In this document: positions 5,353 through 5,877 of the stretch, in pieces
How positions within the stretch are numbered: position 1 is the stretch's first letter
How the letters are laid out: every line of letters starts with the position of its first letter
Source of the DNA: Actinomycetes bacterium
Lineage (GTDB): Bacteria > Actinomycetota > Aquicultoria > CAJVYJ01 > JAUVQD01
Reading direction: 5' to 3'
Assembly: GCA_030598355.1 (NCBI GenBank)
Contig: JAUVQD010000098.1
Location: 1 to 5,877, forward strand
DNA length: 5,877 nucleotides
Position numbers and translations under genes: made by a program
Notes under the pieces: generated by a model
Seen by the model: the letters and a program-made list of their open reading frames with translations, nothing else
What the model was told of the DNA's origin: nothing
The model's database searches: none

Positions 5353-5877
5353 TCACTTTAACCTTTTAAGGTAACGCTTCCGTTTGTCTCGTGGAAATTT
5401 CTCGATTGCATATCTCAGCATTGTGCGAGGCATGTTTTTGTAGTGTTTTCTTAAGAATGCTTCCTCCAAGTCAAGATCGCGATTTCCAACTTCTCTAAGC
5501 ATCCATCCAACAGCTTTATGAATCAAATCTTGCGAATCACCCAATAGTATTTCTGCAATATTCAACGTATCAACAAATCTATCGCAATTGATGAAATAGG
5601 AGGTAGACATAATTGATATTCTGCGTTCCCACAGGTTTTTCGATCTTGCCAACACATAAAGAGGTTCTTTATCGCGAGCCAACAAGTAGGCGCCGACGAT
5701 GCGCCCGGCAGAAGAATCGACCAAATCCCAGTTGTTGATGAATTTCGTTTTACTCAGATACAATTTATATATCGTCTTTTTGTCTTTATCTTTTGCTCTA
5801 TTAAAAATATCCACGAGCAAGAGAAGGGAAAAGAAGCGTTCTTCATGAAACGGCGATTCAATCAATTTCGAAGCTTC
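5353..5877 (-). CDS. AlkD-type DNA alkylation repair enzyme, N-terminus cut by window edge
   Basis: The frame is open to the right edge, giving 174 residues and the true C-terminus (TGA at 5355-5353). The family is usually about 220-240 residues, so some 50-60 N-terminal residues are missing. A TTG at 5865-5863 is not the likely start, because the frame continues upstream and SKLIESPFHEER reads as family sequence. Numbered from the first visible codon, hallmark stretches are SPFHEER (7-13), NNWDLVDSSAGRIVG (48-62), LWERRISIMST (82-92), DLIHKAVGWMLREVG (117-131) and MPRTMLRYAIEKFP (149-162). By comparison with Bacillus cereus AlkD, the DNA-lesion site would be W50, D54, R86 and W125, all present. 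AlkD is an all-helical HEAT-like-repeat glycosylase that removes bulky or cationic alkylated purines such as 7-methylguanine and 3-methyladenine. It is convergent with the gene before it, with a 3-bp gap and no clear terminator. Confidence 0.93.
   Translation of the reverse strand, partial: EASKLIESPFHEERFFSLLLLVDIFNRAKDKDKKTIYKLYLSKTKFINNWDLVDSSAGRIVGAYLLARDKEPLYVLARSKNLWERRISIMSTSYFINCDRFVDTLNIAEILLGDSQDLIHKAVGWMLREVGNRDLDLEEAFLRKHYKNMPRTMLRYAIEKFPRDKRKRYLKRLK

Noticed and set aside
5361..5372. Palindrome ACCTTTTAAGGT near the convergent gene ends.
   Set aside because: The arms are five bases around a two-base centre, AT-rich, with no T-run, and inside the coding end of the AlkD-type gene. 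It is too weak to call a terminator.
5863..5865. TTG as start codon of the AlkD-type gene.
   Set aside because: The frame stays open to the window end and the residues before it fit the family, so the true start is outside the window.

Overview
The window is an ordinary bacterial chromosomal segment with moderate GC and dense packing. It holds six protein genes: two are cut by the window edges and four are complete. There are no RNA genes, mobile elements, CRISPR arrays or phage genes that I can see. The organism cannot be named from this sequence. TTG start codons, a YerC/YecD-type TrpR relative, a DnaE polymerase with an intact PHP metal site and a VanZ-like protein point away from Enterobacteria. 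They suggest a Gram-positive-like or uncultured candidate lineage, but this is a weak inference.

Layout: (1) at the left edge, on the minus strand, the N-terminal 86 residues of a VanZ-like membrane protein; (2) divergent from it, a small glutaredoxin-like protein (342-584); (3) after a short intergenic stretch with a TATAAT box, an inverted repeat and a good Shine-Dalgarno, a two-gene unit: a YerC/YecD TrpR-related DNA-binding protein (677-967) followed one base later by dnaE, the replicative DNA polymerase III alpha subunit (969-4385), both starting with TTG; (4) a 300-residue zinc-ribbon membrane protein of unknown function (4447-5349); (5) facing it with a 3-bp gap, an AlkD-type DNA alkylation repair glycosylase on the minus strand, open to the right edge (5353-5877).

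Functionally the window mixes DNA replication (dnaE), base-excision repair (AlkD-like), redox chemistry (glutaredoxin-like), a probable transcriptional regulator and two membrane proteins. Only the yerC-like/dnaE pair looks like a true operon. The most interesting signals are the near one-base coupling of a TrpR-family regulator to dnaE, the same ATA(G/C)T box 6-7 nt before the ATG of all three genes that lack a good Shine-Dalgarno (possible leaderless transcripts), and the unexplained zinc-ribbon membrane protein with a strongly patterned extracytoplasmic domain. I found no convincing evidence of a wholly new multi-gene system.
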